Source: JAGOUA01 sp964428975 (lineage in GTDB: Bacteria > Patescibacteriota > Patescibacteriia > 2-12-FULL-60-25). From it: 64,000 bases of DNA. This document shows, one piece after another, positions 16,654 through 25,047 of this stretch (positions are counted from its first letter, which is position 1; each line of letters opens with the position of its first letter). The stretch spans positions 1 through 64,000 of the forward strand of contig CAYSAI010000006.1 of NCBI GenBank assembly GCA_964428975.1. Direction: 5' to 3'. The position numbers and the translations under genes are program-made. The notes under the pieces were generated by a model. That model worked only from the letters and a program-made list of their open reading frames with translations, did no database searches and was not told the origin of the DNA.

Positions 16654-17442
16654 ATGAAGACAGGATCACCGATGTTTCGACGGTTGGGTCGGCCGTATAT
16701 CGGCGTAACGGGGTTCATGTCGCGAACGGAGGTGCAAGACGTGTTCAAGGCGGTGCCGGGAAACCCGCATCACGCTTTCATGGTAGGCGTTCTTGCGAGC
16801 GCGAAAACCCTTCGTGGTGAGAAGAACAAGTGGCCTGGGCGGTACCCGCTCGTTACGGATATCAAGAAGATCTTCGTGCATGATGAGAACGTGATCAATC
16901 TCATCCACTACGCGACAGATCATGTCGAGACGCTGGAAGACGAACTGAAAGAGCTCGTCGAACACGGGGAGCATCTTCTCGATGGGTTTCAGCTCAATGT
17001 ACAGTGGCCTCGTCCGAAGCACCTTCGACTGTTTGCGGGAAAGCTTCGTATGGTGCTGCAGATTGGGAAGCTTGCCATGGATACGGTGGAGCACGATCCG
17101 AAGAAGCTCATCGACATGCTGAAGAGGTATGCGGACGTCATTACGGATGTGCTCATCGATTCAAGCGGTGGACGAGGAATTCTCTTTAACGACGATGAAG
17201 CGCTCGTGATGGTGCGAAGCCTTCGTGAAGCATTTCCGCGTCTCTTCGTGGGCATCGCTGGGGGATTCAGCCCGCACTCTATTGATCGAGCGCTCCCGTT
17301 CTTTCAAGAGTTTGGGCAGATGCTGAATATTGATGCGGAGGGTGGGCTACGAACGTGGCAACAGGAAGACGCGCTCGATATCGAACGCGCGAAACAGTAC
17401 GTCAAACGAGCCTTTGAGCTCGCAGAAAGGAACAGAACATGA
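16654..17442 (+). CDS. TIM-barrel protein resembling phosphoribosylanthranilate isomerase
   Basis: A 262-residue protein. The start YIGVTGFMSRTEVQDVF and the end LIDSSGGRGILFNDDEALV...LFVGIAGGFSPHSI resemble the first strand and the phosphate-binding C-terminal strands of TrpF-like barrels. The catalytic residues of true TrpF cannot be placed with confidence and no tryptophan genes are near, so a different phosphorylated-sugar substrate or a non-enzymatic role is possible. It overlaps the MBL hydrolase gene by 4 nt (ATGA), so the two are probably one functional unit. GAGGAAAG precedes the ATG. It is driven by the duplicated promoter cassette. Confidence 0.55.
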   Translation: MKTGSPMFRRLGRPYIGVTGFMSRTEVQDVFKAVPGNPHHAFMVGVLASAKTLRGEKNKWPGRYPLVTDIKKIFVHDENVINLIHYATDHVETLEDELKELVEHGEHLLDGFQLNVQWPRPKHLRLFAGKLRMVLQIGKLAMDTVEHDPKKLIDMLKRYADVITDVLIDSSGGRGILFNDDEALVMVRSLREAFPRLFVGIAGGFSPHSIDRALPFFQEFGQMLNIDAEGGLRTWQQEDALDIERAKQYVKRAFELAERNRT

Positions 17443-18290
17443 AGAAAACAGGGCTCGAAGTGATCGCGCTGGGAACGGGAACGTGTAGCAGTGTCCATCG
17501 TGGAGCGAGGCGTCGTCGACCACCTGCCTTTCTCGTGATCGTGGATGGGGTGCACGTGCTTCTCGATTGCGGGGAGGGAACGCGCATGGCTCTCGAAGAT
17601 GAGGCGGTGGACTTTCGCCTTGTGACGCATGTGGCGATCACGCATGGACATCCTGATCATGCGGCGCTCCCCCAGTTCATTCAAGCGAAGTATTGCAGCG
17701 ACATCTTTACGCGCGACGAAATTCAACCACCGGAAACGCAGGAGCTAACGGTGTATATGCCGGACGCGCTCCTCTCTGGAGCAGGTACACCACCGTTCAG
17801 CGAAGTGTGGCGATGGCACTGTCCAGAGAGTCCGGAGTATTGGGATGATTTCAAGCCGAAATTTGTGGGGCTTCGAGAGGGGATTGCGCACACCATCACG
17901 AACGAAGTGTCGCTGTACCCATTCAAGGTATATCACGGTTTTGGCAAGCATCCGTCGATGGGGTTTCGTCTCACAACGCCGTATGGAACGATCGGATACA
18001 CGGGCGACTGTGGCTACACCGAGTTTCTCGACAAGCGTTTTCAAGGATCGGTCGATCTCCTCATCGCTGACTGCTCCACGCCCATAGGGCAGGGGTACGT
18101 CGGTGGATATGGGCACATGGATCCCGCACAATGCGGTCGTCTTGCGAAAGATCTCCATGCGCGCACGCTGTGGATGACGCATTACATAGGAAATAATCGC
18201 CCATTTCGCATGATCGAAGCGACACAGGCTGCTGGATTCGTGGGAGAGGCGATCGTCGCCGAAGACGGTATGCGGTGGTCGCCGCCCTAA
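17439..18290 (+). CDS. MBL-fold metallohydrolase (RNase Z-like)
   Basis: A 283-residue metallo-beta-lactamase-fold hydrolase. Visible motifs: strand LEVIALGTGTCSS, LLDCGEGTR, the metal motif THGHPDHAALP (H-x-H-x-D-H), GYTGDCGY with a metal aspartate, and a late GHMDPAQCG followed by MTHY with likely metal histidines. The arrangement is nearer to RNase Z/phosphodiesterase members than to beta-lactamases, but the exosite arm of tRNase Z is not evident. Its start overlaps the stop of the TIM-barrel gene (ATGA), so they form an operon closed by a terminator. Confidence 0.8.
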   Translation: MKKTGLEVIALGTGTCSSVHRGARRRRPPAFLVIVDGVHVLLDCGEGTRMALEDEAVDFRLVTHVAITHGHPDHAALPQFIQAKYCSDIFTRDEIQPPETQELTVYMPDALLSGAGTPPFSEVWRWHCPESPEYWDDFKPKFVGLREGIAHTITNEVSLYPFKVYHGFGKHPSMGFRLTTPYGTIGYTGDCGYTEFLDKRFQGSVDLLIADCSTPIGQGYVGGYGHMDPAQCGRLAKDLHARTLWMTHYIGNNRPFRMIEATQAAGFVGEAIVAEDGMRWSPP

Positions 18291-18323
18291 GACCTGCGTA
18301 ACGTTCGCAAAACATGCTGAATG

Positions 18324-18357
18324 CCCCGCCTTCTCACGAGAAGCGGGGTGTTTTTTT
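18324..18357 (+). terminator. Intrinsic terminator of the TIM-barrel/MBL operon
   Basis: A long stem, CCCCGC...GCGGGG with CTTCTC/GAGAAG inside, followed by TGTTTTTTT. Confidence 0.9.
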
Positions 18358-18365
18358 GAGGGTGA

Positions 18366-18420
18366 TTGACCCGACCACCTCTTTTCTGTACCCTTCCCCC
18401 ATCTCTTTCGTTTGAAAGAG
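18366..18420 (+). promoter_or_regulatory. rpsB-tsf promoter with 5' leader hairpin
   Basis: TTGACC (18366-18371), 17-nt spacer, extended -10 TG-TACCCT (18389-18394), start near 18401. The transcript begins with a CTCTTTC-GTTT-GAAAGAG hairpin (18403-18420) and has a leader of about 120 nt before the ATG at 18525. Long rpsB leaders bind S2 for autoregulation in E. coli; whether this one does is unknown. Confidence 0.7.
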
Positions 18421-18524
18421 GGTCTATTCATCCTTGATAGAACGTGGGCTTTACGCCTCGCGCACGACTCCCTTCTCATTTTCGAGATATCGTGAGCGAT
18501 TCTATCAGTAAAAAGGGCATACCT

Positions 18525-19277
18525 ATGGCACAGATTCCTACACTTGAAGAGCTTTTGAAAGCGGGTGTGCATTTCGGTCATCAAACATCGAAATGGCATC
18601 CAAAAATGAAGAAATTTTTATTTGGGGAGCGCAACGGGGTGCATATCATGAATCTTGAGATGACCCAAGGAGCGCTTGAAGAAGCAGCGGCCTTTGCCAA
18701 GAAAACAGCTGGTCGTGGAGGACTCGTGCTGTTCGTGGGAACGAAAAAGCAGGCGGCAAGCATCGTCGAAACAGCTGCGCAATCTTGTGGTATGCCGTAC
18801 GTGCACAACCGATGGCTTGGGGGAACGCTCACGAACTTTTCGAGTATCGCGCAAACCATTCGTCGTTTTAAAGATTTGAAGCGTAAGCAAGAAAAAGGAG
18901 AGCTTGCAAAATACACGAAATTTGAACAGCTGAAAATCGCTGAACAGATTAAGCTTATGGATCACAGCGTTGGGGGGATTCAAGAGCTCACGCGTATTCC
19001 AGATGCGCTCTTTATCTTCGATATTCGTAAAGATAAAACGGCTCTCGCAGAAGCGGTACGTCGCGGCGTGAAGGTGATCGCCGTCTGTGATTCGAACGTG
19101 AGTCCGCTCGACGTGGAGTATCCGATTCCCGCGAACGACGACGGGATAAAATCTATCGAACTTGTGGCGAGGGTGATTGCAACGGCGATTAAAGAGGGTC
19201 GCGATGAATGGGAAAGCGCGCGCGCTCGTCTTGGAGGGTCGCTCGTGCAAGCGGTCGCCGGTGCAGCGAAGAACTAA
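18525..19277 (+). CDS. rpsB: 30S ribosomal protein S2
   Basis: A 250-residue small-subunit protein with normal family landmarks: LLKAGVHFGHQTSKWHPKM at the start, LFVGTKKQA, YVHNRWLGGTLTNF, a helical LKRKQEKGE region, IPDALFIFDIRKDKTA and the closing PIPANDDGIKSIELVARVIA. The ATG at 18525 is the one giving the standard N-terminus. It is followed 21 nt later by tsf, the usual rpsB-tsf order. Confidence 0.98.
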   Translation: MAQIPTLEELLKAGVHFGHQTSKWHPKMKKFLFGERNGVHIMNLEMTQGALEEAAAFAKKTAGRGGLVLFVGTKKQAASIVETAAQSCGMPYVHNRWLGGTLTNFSSIAQTIRRFKDLKRKQEKGELAKYTKFEQLKIAEQIKLMDHSVGGIQELTRIPDALFIFDIRKDKTALAEAVRRGVKVIAVCDSNVSPLDVEYPIPANDDGIKSIELVARVIATAIKEGRDEWESARARLGGSLVQAVAGAAKN

Positions 19278-19298
19278 CACACGTTTAGCGTACATTCT

Positions 19299-19907
19299 AT
19301 GATCGATGCAAAAATGGTGGGCGACCTGCGCGCACGCACGGGTGCGGGGATGATGGATTGCAAGGTTGCGCTCACAGAAGCGAATGGGGATATCGAGAAA
19401 GCGATCGAGGTTTTGAAGCAGCGTGGAGCGATTAAAGCTGCGAAAAAGCAGGCAGAACGCACCGCATCTGAAGGGCTTATCGCGACGTATGTGCATCATA
19501 ACGGAAAGCTTGCTGCCGTGGTGGAACTCGCGTGTGAAACAGATTTTGTGGCTCGTAACGAAGAATTTCGCGCTCTTGCGAACGATCTCGCTCTTCAAGT
19601 AGCGGCGCTTGATCCGCAATACGTGAGTCCAGACGTTATTCCTGCAGAAGAGCTCGAGAAAAAGCGCGCAGAATTTCTCGCAGAGCTTGCAGACGACAAA
19701 AAACCGGAAGAGATAAAACTCAAGATTATTGAGGGAAAACTCAACAAGTGGTTTGGCGATGTGTGTCTCACGAAACAAGCGTTTATCAAAAACGAAGATG
19801 TGCTTGTCGAGAAGTTGATCGAACAGCTCGTCGCGAAGATCGGGGAAAAGATTGTTCCTACGCGCTTTCTTCGTATGCAGATGAATAACGTGGTAAAGAC
19901 GTGCTAA
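19299..19907 (+). CDS. tsf: Elongation factor Ts
   Basis: A 202-residue nucleotide-exchange factor for EF-Tu. The N-terminal UBA-like helix bundle has VGDLRARTGAGMMDCKVAL and a helix ending AIEVLKQRGA; the core has ETDFVARNEEF. It is shorter than E. coli EF-Ts (283 residues), keeping the N-terminal domain, one core subdomain and the short C-terminal FIKNEDVLV segment, as in many other bacterial short forms. Cotranscribed with rpsB. A large imperfect palindrome follows its stop by 3 nt. Confidence 0.97.
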   Translation: MIDAKMVGDLRARTGAGMMDCKVALTEANGDIEKAIEVLKQRGAIKAAKKQAERTASEGLIATYVHHNGKLAAVVELACETDFVARNEEFRALANDLALQVAALDPQYVSPDVIPAEELEKKRAEFLAELADDKKPEEIKLKIIEGKLNKWFGDVCLTKQAFIKNEDVLVEKLIEQLVAKIGEKIVPTRFLRMQMNNVVKTC

Positions 19908-19910
19908 ACA

Positions 19911-20037
19911 CTAGGACTTACGCGTTTGGCGATCTTCGAGCGCTTCGCCTCACAAAATCCTCAACGTACAGCGTGTGTACGTTTCCGGTTTTGCGAGGCT
20001 CCAGCATCTCGAATCTCATCCAAACGTGTAAGTCCTA
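19911..20037. repeat. Large imperfect palindrome (about 127 nt)
   Basis: CTAGGACTTACGCGTTTGG at the left matches the reverse complement of CCAAACGTGTAAGTCCTAA at the right, and the pairing continues inward with mismatches (ATCTTCGAG/CTCGAAT, GCCTCACAAAATCC/GGTTTTGCGAGGC). The outer left arm recurs in part at 56425-56450. The size and shape fit a miniature transposable element or a long fold-back RNA at the 3' end of the rpsB-tsf transcript. Confidence 0.75.
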
Positions 20038-20052
20038 AACCCGTTCAAGAAA

Positions 20053-20078
20053 ACCCTACGCGATGCGTGGGTTTTTTT
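20053..20078 (+). terminator. Intrinsic terminator after rpsB-tsf
   Basis: ACCCTACGC-GAT-GCGTGGGT followed by TTTTTT. Confidence 0.85.
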
Positions 20079-20091
20079 GTGCAGACTCGTG

Positions 20092-20100
20092 TGCTACACT
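20092..20100 (+). promoter_or_regulatory. Extended -10 promoter of the LOG gene, leaderless or near-leaderless
   Basis: TGC-TACACT ends 12 nt before the ATG at 20113; no ribosome-binding site. Confidence 0.6.
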
Positions 20101-20112
20101 TCCGTCATCCGT

Positions 20113-20907
20113 ATGTTCGCCCCTTCTTTTTCTCCTCAAGACGTATCGTTTTCTCCCATTGAACCTTCGTGGGCAGGTCCAAATCCTCCAAAACCGAACG
20201 CCCCGCCGAAGCATTTTGAACGATGGCTCTGCGATGCGCAAAATCATTGTACGCCGTATGAAGTACAAGATTTTACGGAAAACATCAACTGGCGCATTTT
20301 TCGTATCATGGCGGAATTTATCGAAGGGTTTCAATTTCTCTCAAAGCTCAAGAACGAAGTTACATTTTTTGGAGGGGTTCGAGCTATTCCTGGTTCAGCC
20401 GTGTATGAAAGCGCGTACCGTCTTGGATGTTTGCTTGGAAAAGCGGGCTATACGGTGATCACGGGTGGCGGTCCTGGAGTGATGGAAGCGGGAAACAAGG
20501 GCGCGTATGACGTCGGAGGAGAATCCATTGGGATTGATATCGAACTTCCTCGCGAGCAAAGGCGTAATCCGTACGTGAAACGCGGGATTGGGTTCAACTA
20601 CTTTTTTACGCGCAAAGTAATGATGTCTGCCTCCGCGCAGGCCTACATCTTTTTTCCGGGAGGGTTTGGAACGATGGACGAACTGTTCGAGATGGTTACG
20701 CTCATTCAGACAGGAAAGATGTCGCGTAAAGTGCCGGTCATTTTGGTGGGAAAAACGTTTTGGACGCCGATGCTCGCTTGGATACGCGAGATGATGCTGA
20801 ACGAATTCGGCTACATCGAAGAGCAAGACTTCGGCCTTCTCCAGCTTGTAGAGACGCCGGAAGAAGCGTTCGCGATTATTGCGGAAACGCATGAACGTCC
20901 GTTGTAG
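20113..20907 (+). CDS. LOG-family protein (TIGR00730-like nucleotide phosphoribohydrolase)
   Basis: A 264-residue Rossmann-fold protein of the LOG (formerly lysine decarboxylase-like) family, whose studied members release the base from nucleoside 5'-monophosphates. Both hallmark loops are present: GGGPGVMEAGNKGA in the middle and PGGFGTMDELFE later. An N-terminal extension of about 80 residues, rich in proline at first, precedes the core; it makes this a longer type than plant LOGs. ATG at 20113 is chosen over an upstream in-frame start because of the promoter. The last 32 nt overlap the convergent rodA gene. Confidence 0.88.
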   Translation: MFAPSFSPQDVSFSPIEPSWAGPNPPKPNAPPKHFERWLCDAQNHCTPYEVQDFTENINWRIFRIMAEFIEGFQFLSKLKNEVTFFGGVRAIPGSAVYESAYRLGCLLGKAGYTVITGGGPGVMEAGNKGAYDVGGESIGIDIELPREQRRNPYVKRGIGFNYFFTRKVMMSASAQAYIFFPGGFGTMDELFEMVTLIQTGKMSRKVPVILVGKTFWTPMLAWIREMMLNEFGYIEEQDFGLLQLVETPEEAFAIIAETHERPL

Positions 20908-22009
20908 ACGGATGTTGATTGCGTCGAAGCGCGATGCTTTCTGCGATGCCAATCAACAAGAAGCAGGAAATGAGTGACGAAGCGCCCGCGCTTAAAAACG
21001 GCATCGGAATGCCTGTAATCGGCAAGAGACCGAGGTTCATCCCCCCGTTGACCGTCACATGAATCGTGAGAACGCTTGCGCCGCCCACAAGCACAAGAGC
21101 TGCGTAGTCGTCTTGTGAGGCGTAACCGATCCAGAGAAGGCGTCCGATCACAAGCGTATAGAGCGACAAGGTGAGAAGAATTCCCACGAGACCAAGCTCT
21201 TCGCCTAACACGGAAAAGATGAAATCCGTTGAGGATTCTGGCAAAAATCGCAAACGCGCTTGTGACCCTGCGCCAAGACCCTTCCCCATAAGTCCGCCTG
21301 AACCGATGGCGATTTTTGCTTGCATGGCATTATATCCCGTGTTTTGCGTGTCGCGTTCGGTTTCAAAAAACGTGAGCACACGTGCGCGTTGGTAGGGTTT
21401 GAGGCCAACTTCCCACAGTGTGCCTGCAGCAAGGAGCGCCACGATCGGGAGGATGAAGAACGCATAACGTGGAAGACCGATAAACAAACATAAGATCAGC
21501 CACGTGCCCACCATCACCATCGCGGAACCGAAATCTGGTTGTGCAAGCACAAGAAAAACATACAGCCCAACCGTCACGCCGCTTTGGAGGAACATCTTCC
21601 ACGTAAGACGGCCGCGAGCGCGTCTCGCGAAGAACGCGGCGAGGTAGAGAACGAGTGTGAGTTTCGCGAGTTCAACAGGTTGAAAGGAAAACGTTCCAAG
21701 CTGGAACCAGCCTGATGTGCCGTTGATACGCGCGCCAAACACTAATACGCTCGCAAGAAGAGCGAGACCAAGAAGATAGCCGATGGTACTAAACGAGCGA
21801 GTGTGACGATAGTCAAGCCAGGTCAAAATCCCTGCACATACGATACCAAGGCACGCAGCAAACACCTGTTTTTCTAGGCGAAGAAAGCTTGTTTGTTCTT
21901 GCGAGATGCTGATGGAATAGATCAACAGACAGCCGAAACCCACAAGGGCGAGAACGGACAATCCCAAGAACCAATCAAAACGCTCGAAAAAAGCGATGAT
22001 GCGACGCAT
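20876..22009 (-). CDS. rodA: Rod-shape SEDS glycosyltransferase RodA
   Basis: A 377-residue membrane protein with about ten hydrophobic segments. SEDS proteins polymerise lipid II into glycan strands together with a class B PBP. Family markers: FQPVELAKL in the first half, LAQPDFGSAMV, the large loop ending RFLPESSTDFIFSVLGEELG, and the closing PITGIPMPFLSAGASSLI. RodA is preferred over FtsW because of the sequence GTSGWFQLGTFSFQPVE and the TGIPMPFLSAG ending. The stop codon lies inside the convergent LOG gene. Confidence 0.93.
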   Translation of the reverse strand: MRRIIAFFERFDWFLGLSVLALVGFGCLLIYSISISQEQTSFLRLEKQVFAACLGIVCAGILTWLDYRHTRSFSTIGYLLGLALLASVLVFGARINGTSGWFQLGTFSFQPVELAKLTLVLYLAAFFARRARGRLTWKMFLQSGVTVGLYVFLVLAQPDFGSAMVMVGTWLILCLFIGLPRYAFFILPIVALLAAGTLWEVGLKPYQRARVLTFFETERDTQNTGYNAMQAKIAIGSGGLMGKGLGAGSQARLRFLPESSTDFIFSVLGEELGLVGILLTLSLYTLVIGRLLWIGYASQDDYAALVLVGGASVLTIHVTVNGGMNLGLLPITGIPMPFLSAGASSLISCFLLIGIAESIALRRNQHPSTTDVHAFPQ

Positions 22010-22030
22010 GAAGAGAGGATAGCCTACTCC

Positions 22031-22903
22031 TCATGGCCTCACAAACGCTTCTGGAGCGAGCACGTTCAAAAAGAGTTTCGGTTCGACGCGCGTGATTCCT
22101 GCTGGGTTGTCGGGCCACACTTGGCTGATCGTTTGCGAAGACCCTGCTTCCACACGAGGTAACACGAGCTTTTGGATGCCGGCGAGACTTTCGTTACTGT
22201 AGAGCATGGTGAGTATTTCCACGTTGCGATAGGTGTAGCCGCTTGGATTCCTCAGAAGAAACGTGCTTTTACCGAGGCGTTTTCCTTCGATTTCGATCGT
22301 ACCTTCATATCGAGGCTGGTCGGCGAGAAGCTGCACACGTTGTTGCGCAAACGCGGCATATCCATCAGGTCCAACAACGCTCGCATCAATACGTTTCCAC
22401 GTGACGGATTCTATACTGAGTGAGGGTGAGGCGAGGCGCGCCTTATTCCAGCCAAGTTCTGTCAAAAGACGTGTATCGCTTGGGAGGAGCGTGGCGGTTT
22501 GAAGGGGGGTTTCGAGCGCGCCATCACGAAAGCGAAAACGCACGTCTGCCCACCAAAGAGCGTTCGGATTATTGACGGGAGCGAGCATTTGTTCCTGTCC
22601 GTTTGCGGTGAATGTGAGCGTTCCGCCGATCTCTATCTCGCGAGGGGCAGCCATTTCATTCGCGTTTTCATGAATAAACAGCGAAGCGATGCGCGCGGGA
22701 ATGCGGTTTTCTCGTGGATAGGAGAGGGCGTAGGCATCAAACAGCGTCCAGAGACTGTATCCCCACGTCAGGACACAGAGAGCGATCAGCGCTCTATAGC
22801 CAAACTTACGTAAGGCGAGATCATGACGAACGAACCAGCTCGCAAAGGCAAGCTCTTGCGAGCTTTGACCACTGCCGATGGATCGAGAAGAGGAGAGGGA
22901 CAT
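22031..22903 (-). CDS. Hypothetical single-pass membrane protein
   Basis: A 290-residue protein: a cytoplasmic serine-rich N-terminus of about 35 residues, one membrane helix (ALIALCVLTWGYSLWTLF, about 39-56), then an outside domain rich in beta strands (TLTFTANGQEQMLAPVNNPN, FLLRNPSGYTYRNVEILTML). It ends with GITRVEPKLFLNVLAPEAF. The pattern is common among anchored proteins of CPR bacteria, but I do not recognise a family. It lies just upstream of rodA on the same strand (21-nt gap), so a cell-envelope role is a reasonable guess only. Confidence 0.7.
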   Translation of the reverse strand: MSLSSSRSIGSGQSSQELAFASWFVRHDLALRKFGYRALIALCVLTWGYSLWTLFDAYALSYPRENRIPARIASLFIHENANEMAAPREIEIGGTLTFTANGQEQMLAPVNNPNALWWADVRFRFRDGALETPLQTATLLPSDTRLLTELGWNKARLASPSLSIESVTWKRIDASVVGPDGYAAFAQQRVQLLADQPRYEGTIEIEGKRLGKSTFLLRNPSGYTYRNVEILTMLYSNESLAGIQKLVLPRVEAGSSQTISQVWPDNPAGITRVEPKLFLNVLAPEAFVRP

Positions 22904-22909
22904 ACGGGA

Positions 22910-22918
22910 AGTATACCA
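22910..22918 (-). promoter_or_regulatory. Extended -10 promoter, leaderless type
   Basis: Minus-strand TGG-TATACT ends 6 nt before the ATG at 22903. It probably also serves rodA. Confidence 0.65.
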
Positions 22919-22961
22919 CAGAACCGGTCTTGACGAAGCCCTTCTTTTTCTTTCGTTGTTT

Positions 22962-22970
22962 TGCTAGGAT
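22962..22970 (+). promoter_or_regulatory. Extended -10 promoter of gyrB
   Basis: TGC-TAGGAT ends 15 nt before the gyrB ATG at 22986. No convincing -35 and no ribosome-binding site. Confidence 0.5.
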
Positions 22971-22985
22971 CAGCCGCATACACCT

Positions 22986-25016
22986 ATGTCTCCGAAAGAA
23001 CGTTCTTCCAAAAAAGTGGTCTATGGAGCGGATCAAATTTCCGTTCTCGAGGGGCTTGAACCGGTACGAAAGCGTCCTGGGATGTATATCGGATCGACCG
23101 GTCCTGATGGTTTGTTTCATTTGCTGCGAGAAATCGCTGACAACTGTTTTGACGAGGCTATGGCAGGACGTGCGGACACGATCACGATCGCTCTTCTCGC
23201 GAATGATACGGTGTCTGTATCTGATAACGGAGCGGGTATTCCTGTAGATACGCATAAGGGATACGGCGTGTCAGCGCTTGAACTGGTTCTTACGAAACTT
23301 CACGCAGGAGGAAAATTCGGGGGAGAGGGGAGTGGGTATAAGATTTCCGGAGGACTCCACGGCGTGGGAGCTTCTGTCGTAAACGCCCTTTCCGAACACT
23401 TCGAGGCGTTGGTTGAGCGTGATGGGGAGATGTGGAAGCAGGAATTCGAACGAGGGATTCCGCTCTATAAAGCGAAGAAGATTGGCACGAGCCGTCGTCA
23501 TGGAACGACGATCACGTTCAAGCCAGACGCGACGATTTTTACGGATGGTACGGCGTTTGACTACCACCGCGTCGTCGACCACTATCGACAGCAATGCTAT
23601 CTCACGAAAGGCGTGCGTCTTATCGTCGAAGACCATCGCGAACGAGAAGGGAAACAGGTATACGGATTTTATTTTGAAGGAGGAACGGCGTCGTACGTAG
23701 GATTTTTGAACCAAAAAAAGCAAATCAAACACGACAACATCTTTTTTATTGAGAAACAGGTGGATAAAAGCGAAGTATCGATTGCCGTACAATACACGGA
23801 CGATTATCAAGAAACGCTCTACGCGTTCACGAACAACATCATCAATCCAGAGGGTGGTACGCATGTGCAAGGGTTTCGTGCAGCGGTCACGCGCGTCTTG
23901 AATACGTACGCTCGAAACAAGGGATTTTTGAAAGAGAAAGAGGATAATTTAAGCGGAGAAGACGTGCGTGAAGGGATGACGGCGGTGATCTCCGTGCGAT
24001 TTCCTGAACCGCAATTTGAAGGACAAACAAAGGGAAAACTTGGGACACCCGAAGTGCGTACGGCGGTGGAATCGGTGATGGGAGAAGGGTTCGCGATGTT
24101 CCTCGAAGAACATCCGCGTGATGCAGAGGCGATTCTCGCGAAGTGCGTGCTTGCGCAGCGGGCGCGTGCCGCGGCGCGTGCCGCTCGCGATACGGTACTG
24201 CGAAAAGGTGCGCTCGATGGGCTCACGCTTCCGGGAAAGCTTTCTGACTGCTCTTCGAAAGACCCATCTGTCAGCGAACTCTTTATTGTTGAGGGAGATT
24301 CTGCCGGAGGTTCCGCAAAACAAGGGCGTAATCGTGAAACGCAGGCCATTTTGCCGCTCAAAGGAAAAATCCTCAACGTCGAACGTGCGCGACTTGATAA
24401 GATGCTCACGAATAATGAAATAAAAAACATTCTCATCGCGCTTGGCACAAATATTGGCGAGATGTTTGATATTGCAAAACTTCGCTATCATCGCGTGGTC
24501 ATCATGACAGACGCAGACGTCGACGGGGCGCATATCCGCACGCTTTTGCTCACGCTGTTCTATCGCTATTTTCCGCAGCTGATTCACGCGGGGCATATTC
24601 TCATCGCGCAACCACCGCTCTATCGTCTCGCTATGGGAAAAGATATTCGTTATGCGTATAGCGATACGGAGCGCGATACGATTCTTGCAGAGCTCATAAA
24701 AGGAAAAGAGGAACGCGCCTCGAAGAAGAAGGGGAAAGAGGAGCCTGCGGAAGAAGTGCTTGTTTCAAGCGAAGATACGGAAGCGAAAAAGACGGGAGGG
24801 GTGTATATCCAGCGCTATAAAGGTCTTGGAGAGATGAACGCCGATCAGCTCTGGGAAACGACGATGGACCCAAAAACACGTCTCATGAAAGTGGTGACGG
24901 TGGAAGATGCGACACACGCGCACGAAGTGTTTCAGATGCTGATGGGAGCGGATGTCGCTCCACGCAAACGCTTTATTCAAACAAACGCAAAAACGGTGAA
25001 GAATTTGGATGTGTAG
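22986..25016 (+). CDS. gyrB: DNA gyrase subunit B
   Basis: A 676-residue type IIA topoisomerase subunit. The GHKL ATPase domain carries RKRPGMYIGSTG, DNCFDEAMAG, DNGAGIPVD and SGGLHGVGASVVNALS; the transducer has QTKGKLGT; the Toprim domain has LFIVEGDSAGGSAKQGR and MTDADVDGAHIRTLLL; the C-terminus ends YKGLGEMNADQLWETTMDP. A lysine/glutamate-rich insert of about 35 residues (KGKEERASKKKGKEEPAEE and following) separates two parts of the Toprim region and looks like a flexible linker. GyrB and ParE are hard to separate; gyrase is favoured as the general case. Promoter is an extended -10 box. Confidence 0.93.
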   Translation: MSPKERSSKKVVYGADQISVLEGLEPVRKRPGMYIGSTGPDGLFHLLREIADNCFDEAMAGRADTITIALLANDTVSVSDNGAGIPVDTHKGYGVSALELVLTKLHAGGKFGGEGSGYKISGGLHGVGASVVNALSEHFEALVERDGEMWKQEFERGIPLYKAKKIGTSRRHGTTITFKPDATIFTDGTAFDYHRVVDHYRQQCYLTKGVRLIVEDHREREGKQVYGFYFEGGTASYVGFLNQKKQIKHDNIFFIEKQVDKSEVSIAVQYTDDYQETLYAFTNNIINPEGGTHVQGFRAAVTRVLNTYARNKGFLKEKEDNLSGEDVREGMTAVISVRFPEPQFEGQTKGKLGTPEVRTAVESVMGEGFAMFLEEHPRDAEAILAKCVLAQRARAAARAARDTVLRKGALDGLTLPGKLSDCSSKDPSVSELFIVEGDSAGGSAKQGRNRETQAILPLKGKILNVERARLDKMLTNNEIKNILIALGTNIGEMFDIAKLRYHRVVIMTDADVDGAHIRTLLLTLFYRYFPQLIHAGHILIAQPPLYRLAMGKDIRYAYSDTERDTILAELIKGKEERASKKKGKEEPAEEVLVSSEDTEAKKTGGVYIQRYKGLGEMNADQLWETTMDPKTRLMKVVTVEDATHAHEVFQMLMGADVAPRKRFIQTNAKTVKNLDV

Positions 25017-25020
25017 GGAT

Positions 25021-25047
25021 AAGCAAAACCCCCCAGAGTACGGGGGG
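25021..25047 (-). terminator. Intrinsic terminator between gyrB and the convergent gene
   Basis: CCCCCC (25029-25034) pairs with GGGGGG (25042-25047); on the minus strand the stem is followed by TTTTGCTT. It can close the minus-strand gene and may also stop gyrB transcripts. Confidence 0.75.

Noticed and set aside
16090..19845. 25-nt identity between 16093-16117 and the tsf gene near 19820
   Set aside because: Both encode IEQLVAKI in helices using preferred codons. The flanks differ at once, so chance plus codon bias explains it better than a repeat.
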